DNA from: Bacillus sp. sid0103 | GTDB taxonomy: Bacteria > Bacillota > Bacilli > Bacillales_B > DSM-18226 | Reading direction: 5' to 3' | DNA length: 64,000 nucleotides | NCBI RefSeq assembly: GCF_019219025.1 | Contig: NZ_JAHUWN010000007.1 | Coordinates: forward strand, 180,021-244,020 | Shown here: in pieces, positions 27,569-35,838 of the stretch | Layout: every line of letters starts with the position of its first letter | How positions within the stretch are numbered: position 1 is the stretch's first letter | Translations under genes and position numbers: made by a program | The notes under the pieces: model-generated | Databases searched by the model: none | What the model was told of the DNA's origin: nothing | What the model saw: only the letters and a program-made list of their open reading frames with translations

Positions 27569-28183
27569 TCATGCTCCGTGCTCCTCTGCTTCAATTTCCT
27601 TCACCAGCTTATAAAAGGTAGTGCGTTTCATTCCTGCTTCATCTATGGCAGCGGTGGCGGTGATTTCTCCTGCTTTCCACTTTCCGTATGCTTGGTAAAA
27701 CTCATTTGTTGGTTCTGCTTTCGGTCTGCCAAATTGAGTACCATTCTTTAAAGCTACGTCAATTCCTTCACGCTGCCTTTTTCTTATACGTTCCCGTTCC
27801 TCGTCTGCCATCCATGAAAGGATTTGTAAAACAAGGTCGGATATAAATGTTCCCATACTGTCTTTATGCTTGGTAGTGTCCAGCAGCGGCATATCCAAAA
27901 CAATAATATCTGCTTTGATCTCCTTGGTGATGTGCTGCCATTCGTTGAGTATATCCTCTTTGTTCCTTCCGAAGCGGTCTAATGAATGAATATAGAGAAT
28001 GTCTCCTTCACGCAAACATTGCTTTAATGCCTGGTACTTCTCACGATTGAAGTCCTTTCCGCTCTGTTTGTCGGTGAAAATATCTCTTTCCTCAATACCT
28101 TGTGCCTTCATGGATTCCATTTGCCTGCCTTCGTTTTGGTCTTTGCTGCTTACTCGTACATAGCCAAACTTTTTACTGTTCAA
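27569..28183 (-). CDS. Serine recombinase (resolvase/invertase family)
   Basis: 204 residues. The catalytic domain has the nucleophile Ser in GYVRVSSKDQNEGRQ, the arginine-rich active site in LYIHSLDRFGRNKEDIL, and the long helix with DEERERIRKRQREGI. A C-terminal Hin-like helix-turn-helix (GEITATAAIDEAGMKRTTFY) follows. I use the TTG at 28183, because GGGAGG lies eight bases before it; the ATG at 28207 has no ribosome site. A three-part res site lies directly upstream, as expected for a resolvase that splits plasmid dimers or co-integrates. It probably maintains the circular form of the element. Confidence 0.9.
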   Translation of the reverse strand: MNSKKFGYVRVSSKDQNEGRQMESMKAQGIEERDIFTDKQSGKDFNREKYQALKQCLREGDILYIHSLDRFGRNKEDILNEWQHITKEIKADIIVLDMPLLDTTKHKDSMGTFISDLVLQILSWMADEERERIRKRQREGIDVALKNGTQFGRPKAEPTNEFYQAYGKWKAGEITATAAIDEAGMKRTTFYKLVKEIEAEEHGA

Positions 28184-28223
28184 TTTCTTTTCCTCCCAAT
28201 ATTTCATATTGATTTAAATAAAC

Positions 28224-28346
28224 AGTTCGTAAATGTATTTATGACTAAGTGAATATTCGTAAAGTATTTTTGAACATTAAAGAACAAGAAAAATGCTGTT
28301 TTTACATGCCTTCTTAACTGTTCGCAAAAGTATACTTAAATGAACA
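28224..28346. promoter_or_regulatory. Three-subsite res (resolution) site
   Basis: Three related resolvase sites are visible. Site I at 28319-28346 is a 28-bp imperfect palindrome (TGTTCGC...GAACA) with a central TA step. Sites II and III, at 28254-28276 and 28224-28246, share TTCGTAAA-GTATTT. They lie between the resolvase gene and radC, the standard layout for resolvase-controlled plasmids and transposons. Confidence 0.6.
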
Positions 28347-28388
28347 AACAAAAAGAGGACAACCATTTCAGGCCGTCCCCACCGCTAT

Positions 28389-28997
28389 TTATAGGTATCC
28401 TTTTTCCTTTAAGCTGATGAATTTTTCATGGCCTATGATTACGTGGTCAAGGAGTTCTATGCCAACTATTTTTCCTACCTCTACAAGACGCTTGGTCACC
28501 TCTATGTCTTCTCTTGATGGTGCTGGCTGCCCTGATGGGTGATTATGAGCAACTATAGCACTGGCGCAATATCTTTTTATTAATGGAAGGAAAGTCTCCC
28601 TTGGATGCACGATGGATGCATTTAAAGAACCAGTGAAAACTGTTTGTCTAAACATTACTTCGTTCTTGGTGTTCAGTCCTAAGCAAACGAATTCTTCACG
28701 ATGCAAGTACTGCATATCTTTAAGGTAATTATAAGCATCCTCTGGGCTCCTTATGGCAAAGCGTTCTTCGGCTGTACTTGGATTTAACCTAGCTAGCTTC
28801 AATGCAGCTATAATTTGTTGAGCCTTTACTTTGCCGACACCTTTTATTGATAGTAGTTCTTCCTCGGTAACATCCAATAACTCTTGGATGGATGGGAAGC
28901 GGTTAAAAATTTCACTAACGATATAGCTGTCGTTCTTTTCTCGAATAGTGATCGCTAATAAATATTTAAAAGTTAATTTATCGAATTGAGTTGTCAT
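28389..28997 (-). CDS. radC: RadC-like JAB-domain protein
   Basis: 202 residues. The N-terminal helix-hairpin-helix region (ELLSIKGVGKVKAQQIIAAL) precedes an MPN/JAB metalloprotease-like domain with the signature AHNHPSGQPAPSREDIE (HxH...S..D). Despite the name, its biochemical function is not settled; such copies are frequent on plasmids and ICEs. I use the ATG at 28997, preceded by TTGGAGG. A terminator-like hairpin follows at 28355-28379. The gene lies upstream of the resolvase on the same strand, and a shared transcript through the res site is possible. Confidence 0.88.
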   Translation of the reverse strand: MTTQFDKLTFKYLLAITIREKNDSYIVSEIFNRFPSIQELLDVTEEELLSIKGVGKVKAQQIIAALKLARLNPSTAEERFAIRSPEDAYNYLKDMQYLHREEFVCLGLNTKNEVMFRQTVFTGSLNASIVHPRETFLPLIKRYCASAIVAHNHPSGQPAPSREDIEVTKRLVEVGKIVGIELLDHVIIGHEKFISLKEKGYL

Positions 28998-29492
28998 TAG
29001 TAATTCCTCCAATTATTGAAATAAAAAAAGGAGAGACGAATGTACGCCTCTCCCATTGATTGATATAATTTTTTTCTGTATGATGTACTTAATTGGTAAT
29101 TGATGAGTCCGTTCAGGCGGCTCATCTTTTTTTGTGCATACAAAGAGCCCTTGAATGCAATCCGCACTCTAAGGGCTTCATTTAATGCTCTTTATAGCTA
29201 ACATATACTTTCCTCCATAATCAGATATCCTTCACACGCCTTTCACATTCAATTCACCTCCTTCGTTACATTTCCTTAAGTTTGTTAAAGCATCGCCCCC
29301 TTTCATTAATCAGTAAATATATATATTAAAGAAGTTTCAAAAAAGTAGAAAAAACTATTGATATTTCTTCGAGAAATGGTTTTGATGGTCTTGTCAAGGT
29401 ACTAACAAGGCTCTCTCCTTGGTAAACCTCTTTTTAGCCGCTCTTAACGGGGCGGTGTTCCTGATAAATAAATCATAAAGGATTTGATAAAT
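28998..29492. promoter_or_regulatory. Hairpin-rich control region between radC and the XRE gene
   Basis: A minus-strand terminator (GGAGAG/CTCTCC with T-run) stands at 29032-29053, just upstream of radC. A plus-strand terminator-like hairpin (GATGAG/CTCATC plus seven T) stands at 29102-29137. Further stems are AGCCCTT/AAGGGCT at 29146-29177, and CAAGG/CCTTG and CCGC/GCGG in 29400-29460. These could be attenuators or small RNAs controlling plasmid genes. Confidence 0.4.
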
Positions 29493-29786
29493 ATGTATGT
29501 TAATCAAGCAATGCAAGAATTATTGGAGTTGGCAAACCTTAAGCAACCGATTATTGATGCTGCAAGCCTACCAATTCACCGTCAATTAAAGGTTAAAAGG
29601 ATTCATGATGGTTTCAATCAAACCGAATTGGCTGCAATTCTTGGTATGGGAGTATCCACCCTTTCAGAGGTAGAGAACAACCGCCGCCGCATTCCTTACA
29701 AATACTTGGAGCGAGTAAAACAGTATCTTTACTGTGAAATGTATTATGACAAGGAATTTATCGGACCCGTTGAACAAGATTGGTAA
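29493..29786 (+). CDS. XRE-family helix-turn-helix regulator
   Basis: 97 residues with a Cro/C1-type motif, RIHDGFNQTELAAILGMGVS then TLSEVENNRRRIPYKYLERV. A short N-terminal helical leader and an acidic tail flank it. I use the ATG at 29493, ten bases after AAAGGA, not the TTG at 29484. It is followed after 19 bp by another small gene and then the origin-like region, so it probably controls replication or transfer genes of the element. Confidence 0.82.
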   Translation: MYVNQAMQELLELANLKQPIIDAASLPIHRQLKVKRIHDGFNQTELAAILGMGVSTLSEVENNRRRIPYKYLERVKQYLYCEMYYDKEFIGPVEQDW

Positions 29787-29805
29787 GAAGAAAGGATGAT
29801 AAACA

Positions 29806-30024
29806 ATGACTGATTACAAACAGATAATCGAGCAATTGAAACAACAAAACATGAACCCCAATACATCTGAAAGCCAACGAGAAGCTAATAGCTTTCGTGT
29901 AAAGTGGTTAGAAATGCTTCATAAGGAAAAGCCAGCACCAACAAAGATAGTCTTCTATGATGCTGTACAACAACGCTTAGCACATGGATATTCCATAACT
30001 CCAAACAAGCTACTGCATGATTAA
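29806..30024 (+). CDS. Small hypothetical protein of the element
   Basis: 72 residues, MTDYKQIIEQLKQQNMNPNT at the start and PAPTKIVFYDAVQQRLAHGY in the middle. It is soluble and mainly helical. GAAAGGATG precedes the ATG. It is co-directional with the XRE gene and probably in one transcript with it. No family was recognised. Confidence 0.6.
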   Translation: MTDYKQIIEQLKQQNMNPNTSESQREANSFRVKWLEMLHKEKPAPTKIVFYDAVQQRLAHGYSITPNKLLHD

Positions 30025-30586
30025 TGGTTTTCCTTCCTATCAGGTTTGGCTCAGAGGTCGGGGTTTGGGGCAGAGCCCCAAGGTCTTAAATGAGCAAGGA
30101 ATACCCTCCTGCGTTCTCGCTCCCCTCCCACCATTACACTGGAAAGCGACGATAAGCTTTATTAATGTCCTATCAGTGCGTGGTCGTCGGTAAGATGACC
30201 GCAATGGGTGGGAGTGGCATTGTCCAGGGCTCGCAAGAGAAGTTTTTCAGCGAAGCGTTTTGAAAAAGTTTTGCGACGTTAGGAGCAACCCTTGACGATG
30301 ACATGGGTATGTGGCGGTCTTATCGCCTTTATGGTTTTTGGCGTGTGGAGTGCACAAGTGGCAACACGCTAAATAAGGAGCAGGGAGCATACTCCAAAAG
30401 CCGAAGGCTATATATAGACCATGGGTGGGCACCGAACGTTGTCGGAACCATTTACAGTTACATAATTGCTCAGAGAAATTTGTGCTATTTTTTTACCTAT
30501 ATAGTGAAATTATTTCTATTTATGCATAACATTTGTCGAAGCTTTATATGAATAACTGTACAAATACACAAATATAAAGGGGAAAT
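30025..30586. other. Origin- or oriT-like non-coding region
   Basis: It is more GC-rich than its surroundings and has several folded segments. TTGGGGC-AGA-GCCCCAA is at 30065-30081. A long interrupted hairpin runs from TCGCAAGAGAAGTTTTTCA (30231-30249) to TGAAAAAGTTTTGCGA (30261-30276). Directly after this region comes a Rep-like gene. Overlapping open frames here lack ribosome sites. A replication or transfer origin is the best reading, but this is inference. Confidence 0.45.
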
Positions 30587-30592
30587 ATGGAA

Positions 30593-31498
30593 ATGAGCAA
30601 GGCAAAATCATTCAAAATTTTGGAAGGTATTGAAAGCGGCTCTTTAACTCCTGAACAAGGACACGAACTGTTATACAGTGAGTATGAAATCATTAACAAG
30701 AAGCAAAGAGAAGGTCTGCGGAAGAAAGTTGCTCAAGAGAGTTACAGAGAGCAACAGAAAAATCGCCAGTTTATCATCTGTATCCATAAAGGGGTTAGTG
30801 AAGTAGCTAGCAAGCTTACTACTACACAGGCAGGTACATTGATGAGGCTTCTTCCATATATGCAATTCAAAAAAGATGGTCAACTAGTAAAGAACGGTAA
30901 GCCAATGACACTAGCTACAATGGCTAATTTGATTGGTAAGTCTGAGAGAACTACACGAGGAATCATCAAAGTGTTAATTGAGGTGGGTGCTCTTACAAAC
31001 GAAGGTAACAACCGCTCACCTAAGTACGTGGTGAATCCCAAATGCCACATCATGGGTGAGATAGAGGGGAACATGGTGGACTTTACCCGCCTTTACAAGA
31101 CAGAGGGAAAGCACTTAATGAATCTACTCAGCATTCAAGAGCAAGGGTTTGTGTACAAGTTGATACCTTTCATCAACTTTGAAACATCTTGGTTGGCGGA
31201 GAACCCAAGAGAACTGAATGGTGAGGAAGTCATCCCACTATCCAAGGAAAGAATGGCTGAACTCATGGGTGAGTCTATTGATACGGTAAACAGGCACTTG
31301 AAAAAGATGTGGGAGGTGGGCGTGGTAGATAAGTATGGAAGCCATGGTAAGGAAGGTTACTTATTCAACCCAGACTTACTACACAGAGGTCACAACAATA
31401 ACAACTATTACGCAGCCAAGAACTTATTCAGATATAGCTTAGTAAAACAGGGGGAGTACGAACGGCATCTATCTAAGCAGTCAGGTTTCTTAAAGTAG
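30593..31498 (+). CDS. Rep-like protein with two winged-helix domains
   Basis: 301 residues with two similar DNA-binding units. The first contains TLATMANLIGKSERTTRGII then KVLIEVGALTNEGNNRSPKY. The second contains LSKERMAELMGESIDTVNRH then LKKMWEVGVVDKYGSHGKEGY. Tandem winged helices are the usual build of theta-type plasmid initiators, and the gene sits beside a hairpin-rich region, so replication initiation of the element is likely. The ATG at 30593 is ten bases after AAAGGGG; the ATG at 30587 is only four. It could instead be a transcription factor. Confidence 0.6.
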   Translation: MSKAKSFKILEGIESGSLTPEQGHELLYSEYEIINKKQREGLRKKVAQESYREQQKNRQFIICIHKGVSEVASKLTTTQAGTLMRLLPYMQFKKDGQLVKNGKPMTLATMANLIGKSERTTRGIIKVLIEVGALTNEGNNRSPKYVVNPKCHIMGEIEGNMVDFTRLYKTEGKHLMNLLSIQEQGFVYKLIPFINFETSWLAENPRELNGEEVIPLSKERMAELMGESIDTVNRHLKKMWEVGVVDKYGSHGKEGYLFNPDLLHRGHNNNNYYAAKNLFRYSLVKQGEYERHLSKQSGFLK

Positions 31499-32186
31499 CT
31501 TTTATGGATGAACAAATGCCGCAGTAGTAAACTGGTAACCCACCACTGCGGCTCACAAATCTTTTATTCATGGATTAACAACTGCGGGGTAGTAAACCAC
31601 CCTCCACAAACCATATGGGTGAATAGATATCTAATTCGTATCCAAGAAGTGCAAGAGAATAGAAACCTTTACCTGTTATTAGGCTGGATGGCTTCGCTCC
31701 CTGTTAGCTCAGGGGTCGCTCACCATCGCCATAGTCGCTGCCTCTGTTGGCAAGCCGCAAGTTATCTATGAATAACCTCATTGCATTCGGTAAGTGGCAT
31801 TTCGCTTTTACGCTCATGCTTATTGTCTCTGCAACGCATCAACCTTTTGGGTGGGGGTATTTTCTTAACTTTAAAACCTCTCTAAAGGCAGACGGTGCTG
31901 GGTTGGTAGCTTTAAAAACAAACTTGGTGCTAGTATGCATTAAGATTAAGAGAACACAACTCACTAAATATAGCTATATACCTTGGGAGAGTAAGGTTAT
32001 TGATTAAAAATAATGCGGCAACTTTTGCGAAAAAAACACCTTTAATGCGGCAGTATTTACGGAAACATGTTAGCATACTGTACCAACCTAATGGAAAAAA
32101 GGCACCAATGAACAAGTTATAGTGCCTATCCTTTGTAGTTACATTAAATTACTAGAGAAATTATGTGGCTGAAAACTATTTGATGC
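31499..32186. other. Non-coding region with short direct repeats between rep and integrase
   Basis: GTAGTAAAC followed by CACC recurs near 31526 and 31589. AATGCGGCA recurs at about 32012 and 32044. A minus-strand terminator (AGGCAC/GTGCCT with T-run) at 32099-32127 ends the integrase transcript. Open frames here have no ribosome sites. The repeats could be iterons or recombinase accessory sites. Confidence 0.4.
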
Positions 32187-33158
32187 CTATTTATATAAAT
32201 AATTAACGGGTGAAAAAGCATTATGCTGTACTTGCACATCTGTATTTGTCATTTGGATATATCTTCTAACCATATTCATATGAGAGTGCCCAAGTATTCT
32301 TTGTAGGGAAAAAGGGTCTCCCCCGTTCATGATGTAGAACAAAGCTCCTGTATGGCGGAATGTGTGCGGCGATACCCTCTTATTCTTAATCTGCGCTACC
32401 TTCCCGTATAAAGATAAATTATCCCTTACTGTGGCTTCGGAAATTCTTTCTCCTTCATAGGTCAAGAATGTGTATTCACAGCCAAAGTCTGCTGTTTCTT
32501 GTAAGTAATCTTCCAACATTTTAATAGTTTTCAGCGATAACGGAACTACACGGGCGACTCTAGTCTTAGTGTCTGTCGCCTCAAGCTGTATTAACCCATT
32601 CTTAAGGTCAATATTCTCCCGCTTGATGTCCACAAGCTCGCTAACACGAACCATAGTGTCCAGTAACATAAAGATTATTACTTTGGTACGGAATCCTGTA
32701 TAGGAATTATCATCAATCACACCGATTAACCGCCGTATCTCTTCTGTTGTCAGGGATTCCACATTATCTATTGGGGCTTTAACAGGCTTAAAACGCCTAT
32801 GAATAGGTTCTGTAACCCATCCTTTCTCCTCATAGCAGAAACGAATGAATGAGCGCATTGTCCGTACCCGTATGTTTATGGTAGCGGGAGCGAGTTCCAT
32901 CTCCTCCGCCATATGACTAATCCATCCACAGAAAAGCTCAATAGTCAGTTCCTCTTGTTTTAGGTCTCCACTTGTATAACGAAGGAAATAATCATAGTTG
33001 ACGTAATACTCCTTAATGGTGCGTCGTGCTAAGCCCTCTGATTTCTTTAGCAGCATGAATCTTTCAAACATTTCGGTCATTGTGTAGGATTCCTGATTCA
33101 CATTCACATTGGGTATAATGGTATCTCGTTTAAACTTCCTATTCACTTTTCTTTGCAC
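32187..33158 (-). CDS. XerC-like tyrosine recombinase (element integrase)
   Basis: 323 residues. An N-terminal SAM-like core-binding domain (FERFMLLKKSEGLARRTIKE) is followed by a complete catalytic domain: Arg in DTMVRVSELVDI, Lys region TKTRVARVVPL, HxxR in SPHTFRHTGALF, His in LGHSHMNMV, and the nucleophile Tyr in RRYIQMT. The 5' end lies about 200 bp from the selC att site, so this enzyme most likely integrates and excises the 14.9-kb element. It is intact, unlike the older integrase at 17455. No excisionase was recognised next to it. Confidence 0.88.
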   Translation of the reverse strand: MQRKVNRKFKRDTIIPNVNVNQESYTMTEMFERFMLLKKSEGLARRTIKEYYVNYDYFLRYTSGDLKQEELTIELFCGWISHMAEEMELAPATINIRVRTMRSFIRFCYEEKGWVTEPIHRRFKPVKAPIDNVESLTTEEIRRLIGVIDDNSYTGFRTKVIIFMLLDTMVRVSELVDIKRENIDLKNGLIQLEATDTKTRVARVVPLSLKTIKMLEDYLQETADFGCEYTFLTYEGERISEATVRDNLSLYGKVAQIKNKRVSPHTFRHTGALFYIMNGGDPFSLQRILGHSHMNMVRRYIQMTNTDVQVQHNAFSPVNYLYK

Positions 33159-33351
33159 AACAAAAGCCCCCTTAATTAGTATTAAGCGAGCTACGAATTG
33201 AACAGTTTTCTTGATAAGTCCTAATCAGTCTTACATCCCAGTCTCAAACAGTCTTTCGTGAAACTGGCAGAAAACTGTGGGGGAAATCCCTATTTGTGTA
33301 ATTATCAATGCAAAGGTCAATCATCGTCAATCCCTTGCGGGAGTAAGAACG

Positions 33352-33422
33352 TTGGCGGGACTGCGTGGGAATCGAACCCACCAGACCTGGCACGCAGGTC
33401 TCAAGCAGTTTTGAAGACTGTG
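33352..33422 (-). repeat. Right attachment site of the 14.9-kb element
   Basis: An exact 71-bp direct repeat of 18491-18561, lying inside the 3' part of the selC gene from just past the CCA end to the anticodon stem. Confidence 0.85.
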
Positions 33423-33449
33423 GAGGACACCAGTACCCCATTCAGCCCC
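33353..33449 (-). tRNA. selC: tRNA-Sec (anticodon TCA)
   Basis: 97 nt including an encoded CCA. The acceptor strand GGGGCTGA pairs with CAGTCCC over 7 bp. The D-arm carries CTGGT. The anticodon loop is CTTCAAA (anticodon TCA), and the long variable arm has a 7-bp stem AGACCTG/CAGGTCT. The T-arm is GTGGG-TTCGATT-CCCAC, with discriminator G. The length and long arm are those of selenocysteine tRNAs. The anticodon stem has one A-C mismatch and the D-stem is weak, so the copy may be impaired by repeated insertion. No other selenocysteine genes (selA, selB, selD) are in the window. Confidence 0.72.
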
Positions 33450-33729
33450 ATGGATGTAAAAAAAATATCAGGTGTTAGGACTATATTTACGAGGTCTTTT
33501 CGTGATTTAAACTATCTACTCCGATTCTCTATAATCATTTATCATATTACAATGGATTATAGTATTAATCAATAGAATCGGCCTATATGTCACTTTTTCG
33601 ACAAGCATATCACAACAAGATGGACCTGCCCCTGCCAAATGTAAACTCCAATACCTACAATACTTGTCTTAATTCATAGAAACAGACTATAATAAGAAGA
33701 AAAAATAGTTATCTTGTAGGTGAATAGAT
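33450..33729. other. Gap between selC and yneK
   Basis: AT-rich host DNA that should contain the selC promoter (minus strand) and the yneK promoter (plus strand). No other feature is supported. Confidence 0.4.
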
Positions 33730-34155
33730 ATGCTTCATGGTTGGTTTTTATGGTTTATCCTGTTCTGGGTATTTTTCCTAGTTGGATCATTTGCCATTGG
33801 TGGATTTTTTATGTTTCGAAAATTTTTGAAAAAGATGCCGAAAGAAGACGGCAAATCAGTTATGGATTGGGAAGAACATTATGTAAATGAATCGCGACAC
33901 TTGTGGGGGCCCGAGGAGAAAGAACTCCTCGAGGATTTAGTCAGTCCTGTTCCCGAGCTTTTCCGTGATGTTGCCAGACATAAAATTGCAGGTAAGATCG
34001 GTGAAATTGCCTTAAATGAAAAGGCTCCAAAAATTACTCAAGACCTCGTCATACGTGGCTATATCCAGGCAACACCAAAAAGAGATCATAAATTTCTACG
34101 TAAAAAGCTTTTTGAAAATCAAATTGATGTGGCTCCTTTTGAGCACCTATTTTAA
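33730..34155 (+). CDS. yneK: YneK, DUF2621 membrane-anchored protein
   Basis: 141 residues: one N-terminal membrane anchor (WFLWFILFWVFFLVGSFAIG), then a cytosolic domain with ESRHLWGPEEKELLEDLVSP and LVIRGYIQATPKRDHKFLRK. It matches Bacillus YneK (DUF2621), whose function is unknown. It lies beside ccdC, as in Bacillus subtilis, which marks the return to conserved chromosome after the selC insertions. Confidence 0.85.
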   Translation: MLHGWFLWFILFWVFFLVGSFAIGGFFMFRKFLKKMPKEDGKSVMDWEEHYVNESRHLWGPEEKELLEDLVSPVPELFRDVARHKIAGKIGEIALNEKAPKITQDLVIRGYIQATPKRDHKFLRKKLFENQIDVAPFEHLF

Positions 34156-34184
34156 CCGTCTATATGATAGACGGTTTTTTGTTG
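34156..34184 (+). terminator. Terminator of yneK
   Basis: Stem ACCGTCTAT/ATAGACGGT with a T-run, directly after the stop codon. Confidence 0.85.
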
Positions 34185-34191
34185 TTGGTTA

Positions 34192-34392
34192 TTTCATTTA
34201 CCTTGTGCACTCACTTTTTTACTTTTCGGTAAATGAAATAGGGTTTCATTTACCCTGCACCATCTCTTTTTCACTTTTTAGTCAATGAAACTGGCTTTCA
34301 TTTACCCTGAGCCCTCACTTTTCTACATTTCGGTTAATGAAACGGGTTTTCATTTACCCTATGCCCTCTCTTTTTTACATTTAGGTCAATGT
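34192..34392. repeat. 52-bp tandem repeat array, about 4 units
   Basis: Units start at TTTCATTTACC at 34192, 34244, 34296 and 34348, exactly 52 bp apart. At each junction the end of one unit and the start of the next form an inverted pair, for example GGTAAATGAAA and TTTCATTTACC around 34229-34254. The array lies between the terminators of the convergent genes yneK and ccdC. Confidence 0.85.
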
Positions 34393-34438
34393 ACCGTTAA
34401 ATGTTTTATCACGAGTGAACACTTATTTAATAATAAAA

Positions 34439-34465
34439 AAACTGACCCTCTTAAGGGCCAGTGTC
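34439..34465 (-). terminator. Terminator of ccdC
   Basis: Stem ACTGACCCT/AGGGCCAGT (with one G-T type pair) and a T-run on the minus strand. Confidence 0.8.
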
Positions 34466-34476
34466 TCAATCAATTA

Positions 34477-34962
34477 TTACTCTTTACTACCATGAAGCTG
34501 TTTAAAAAGCTTTTTGTAGTCGACATACATCGCAATCCGCCATGGCACTATCATACAATACGCAAGGAGGAAGAACATGCCGCTTAATTCTCCAAAATCT
34601 ATGGTTGCACTCAGGACTGATTTCATCACAAGGCGGACGACTAATAGTCCAATCAAAATAAAGAAAAATGCTTTGGATCGCTTTAGGTAAATATCATTAT
34701 CGCGAATCTCAAACTTTGAGGTTTTGATTAGTAAAATGGAGAATAGCATCCCTACTATCGCGGCCTCAATCATTTCGGCTCCACTTAGTCTAAATTGCGG
34801 TTCCATATACATTAATGCCCCACTCGACATGAAAATGGGCGGTAGAATGATTTTACGAGCATTTGTGGGTTTTTTTGCGGCTTTCATTCGGACCACCAAT
34901 GCGAGGCTGCCCATAAATACCGCTCCAATTGAAGAAGCTATTACTAAGTTCATTAGATTCAT
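34477..34962 (-). CDS. ccdC: CcdC (YneJ), DUF1453 membrane protein
   Basis: 161 residues with about five membrane segments and the conserved block RMKAAKKPTNARKIILPPIF. In Bacillus subtilis it lies in the ccdA region; its role in cytochrome c biogenesis is not essential or clear. The response-regulator-like yneI gene that normally lies between ccdA and ccdC is missing: the gap to ccdA is only 168 bp and has no gene. Confidence 0.85.
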   Translation of the reverse strand: MNLMNLVIASSIGAVFMGSLALVVRMKAAKKPTNARKIILPPIFMSSGALMYMEPQFRLSGAEMIEAAIVGMLFSILLIKTSKFEIRDNDIYLKRSKAFFFILIGLLVVRLVMKSVLSATIDFGELSGMFFLLAYCMIVPWRIAMYVDYKKLFKQLHGSKE

Positions 34963-35130
34963 TCCTTATCTAATTTATTTTCTAACCCATTATATCTCAA
35001 ATAAATGGATTTGAAAAAAATTAACTCATAAAAAAATGTTCCATATTTACCACACGTCACGTTTAAATGATATAAAAAAGGAAAAACCTTCTCAGGAATT
35101 TTCTTACCAAGAATATTTATATTTTCACCG

Positions 35131-35838
35131 TTAAAACCCTGTAAAGCCGCCAAACAGATTAGAAAAGATCATAATGATCTTTGTCATCCAGTCAAAGAAT
35201 AAAACAATTCCCATGACAATCATTATGTAACCGCCAATTTTAACAATTTTCCCGCTGTTTTTCTTAATCCAAGTCATCCGGCCAAGGAAGAACGAAAGAA
35301 TAAAGAATGGTATCGCAAAACCTAAAGTATAGGCGATCATATACATCATACCAGAACCAGGATTCGTTGCTGCAAGAGAGATAACAAAAGAAAGGATTGG
35401 TCCTGTACAAGGTGTCCACCCTGCTGCAAACGCCATCCCAATTAAAACGGAGCCAAAAAAGCCTGAAGGCCGATTTTTAAATTCAATGCGGCGATCTTTC
35501 ATCATAAACTTCGGATTTAATATCCCAACGATCACTAAACCAAAGAAAACAATGAAAATTCCACCCAGTTGACGAATGAGATCTTTATACTGTAAAAAAA
35601 AGCTTCCTAGAAACGATGTTCCAAATCCTATCGCAATAAATATGATCGAAAATCCTACTAGAAAAAATAAGGTATGGAGCAGGCTCCGCTTTTGAAGCAT
35701 GGCATTTTCACTTTTTAATTCGCCCACTGACATTCCGGTAATGTATGAGAGAAATGCAGGATACAGCGGTAAACAACAGGGCGAAATGAAGCTTAAAAAT
35801 CCTGCTCCTAAAGCTAAAAATATATTTACATCTGACAT
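35131..35838 (-). CDS. ccdA: CcdA, thiol-disulfide transporter for cytochrome c biogenesis
   Basis: 235 residues, six membrane segments. It carries reducing equivalents from cytosolic thioredoxin across the membrane to reduce apocytochrome c and spore-coat thiol partners. The two redox cysteines are in [14 protein letters not shown] (first segment) and [12 protein letters not shown] (fourth segment), as in the DsbD-beta family. I use the ATG at 35838 ([13 protein letters not shown]), preceded by GGGAG; the longer frame to 35910 adds an atypical leader. Confidence 0.93.
   Translation of the reverse strand: MSDVNIFLALGAGFLSFISPCCLPLYPAFLSYITGMSVGELKSENAMLQKRSLLHTLFFLVGFSIIFIAIGFGTSFLGSFFLQYKDLIRQLGGIFIVFFGLVIVGILNPKFMMKDRRIEFKNRPSGFFGSVLIGMAFAAGWTPCTGPILSFVISLAATNPGSGMMYMIAYTLGFAIPFFILSFFLGRMTWIKKNSGKIVKIGGYIMIVMGIVLFFDWMTKIIMIFSNLFGGFTGF

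Noticed and set aside
31508..32007. Two overlapping plus-strand frames after the Rep-like gene
   Set aside because: Neither has a ribosome site, and the region holds short direct repeats; more likely non-coding.
33258..33575. Open frame of 105 codons over selC
   Set aside because: It translates the antisense strand of the tRNA and has no ribosome site.
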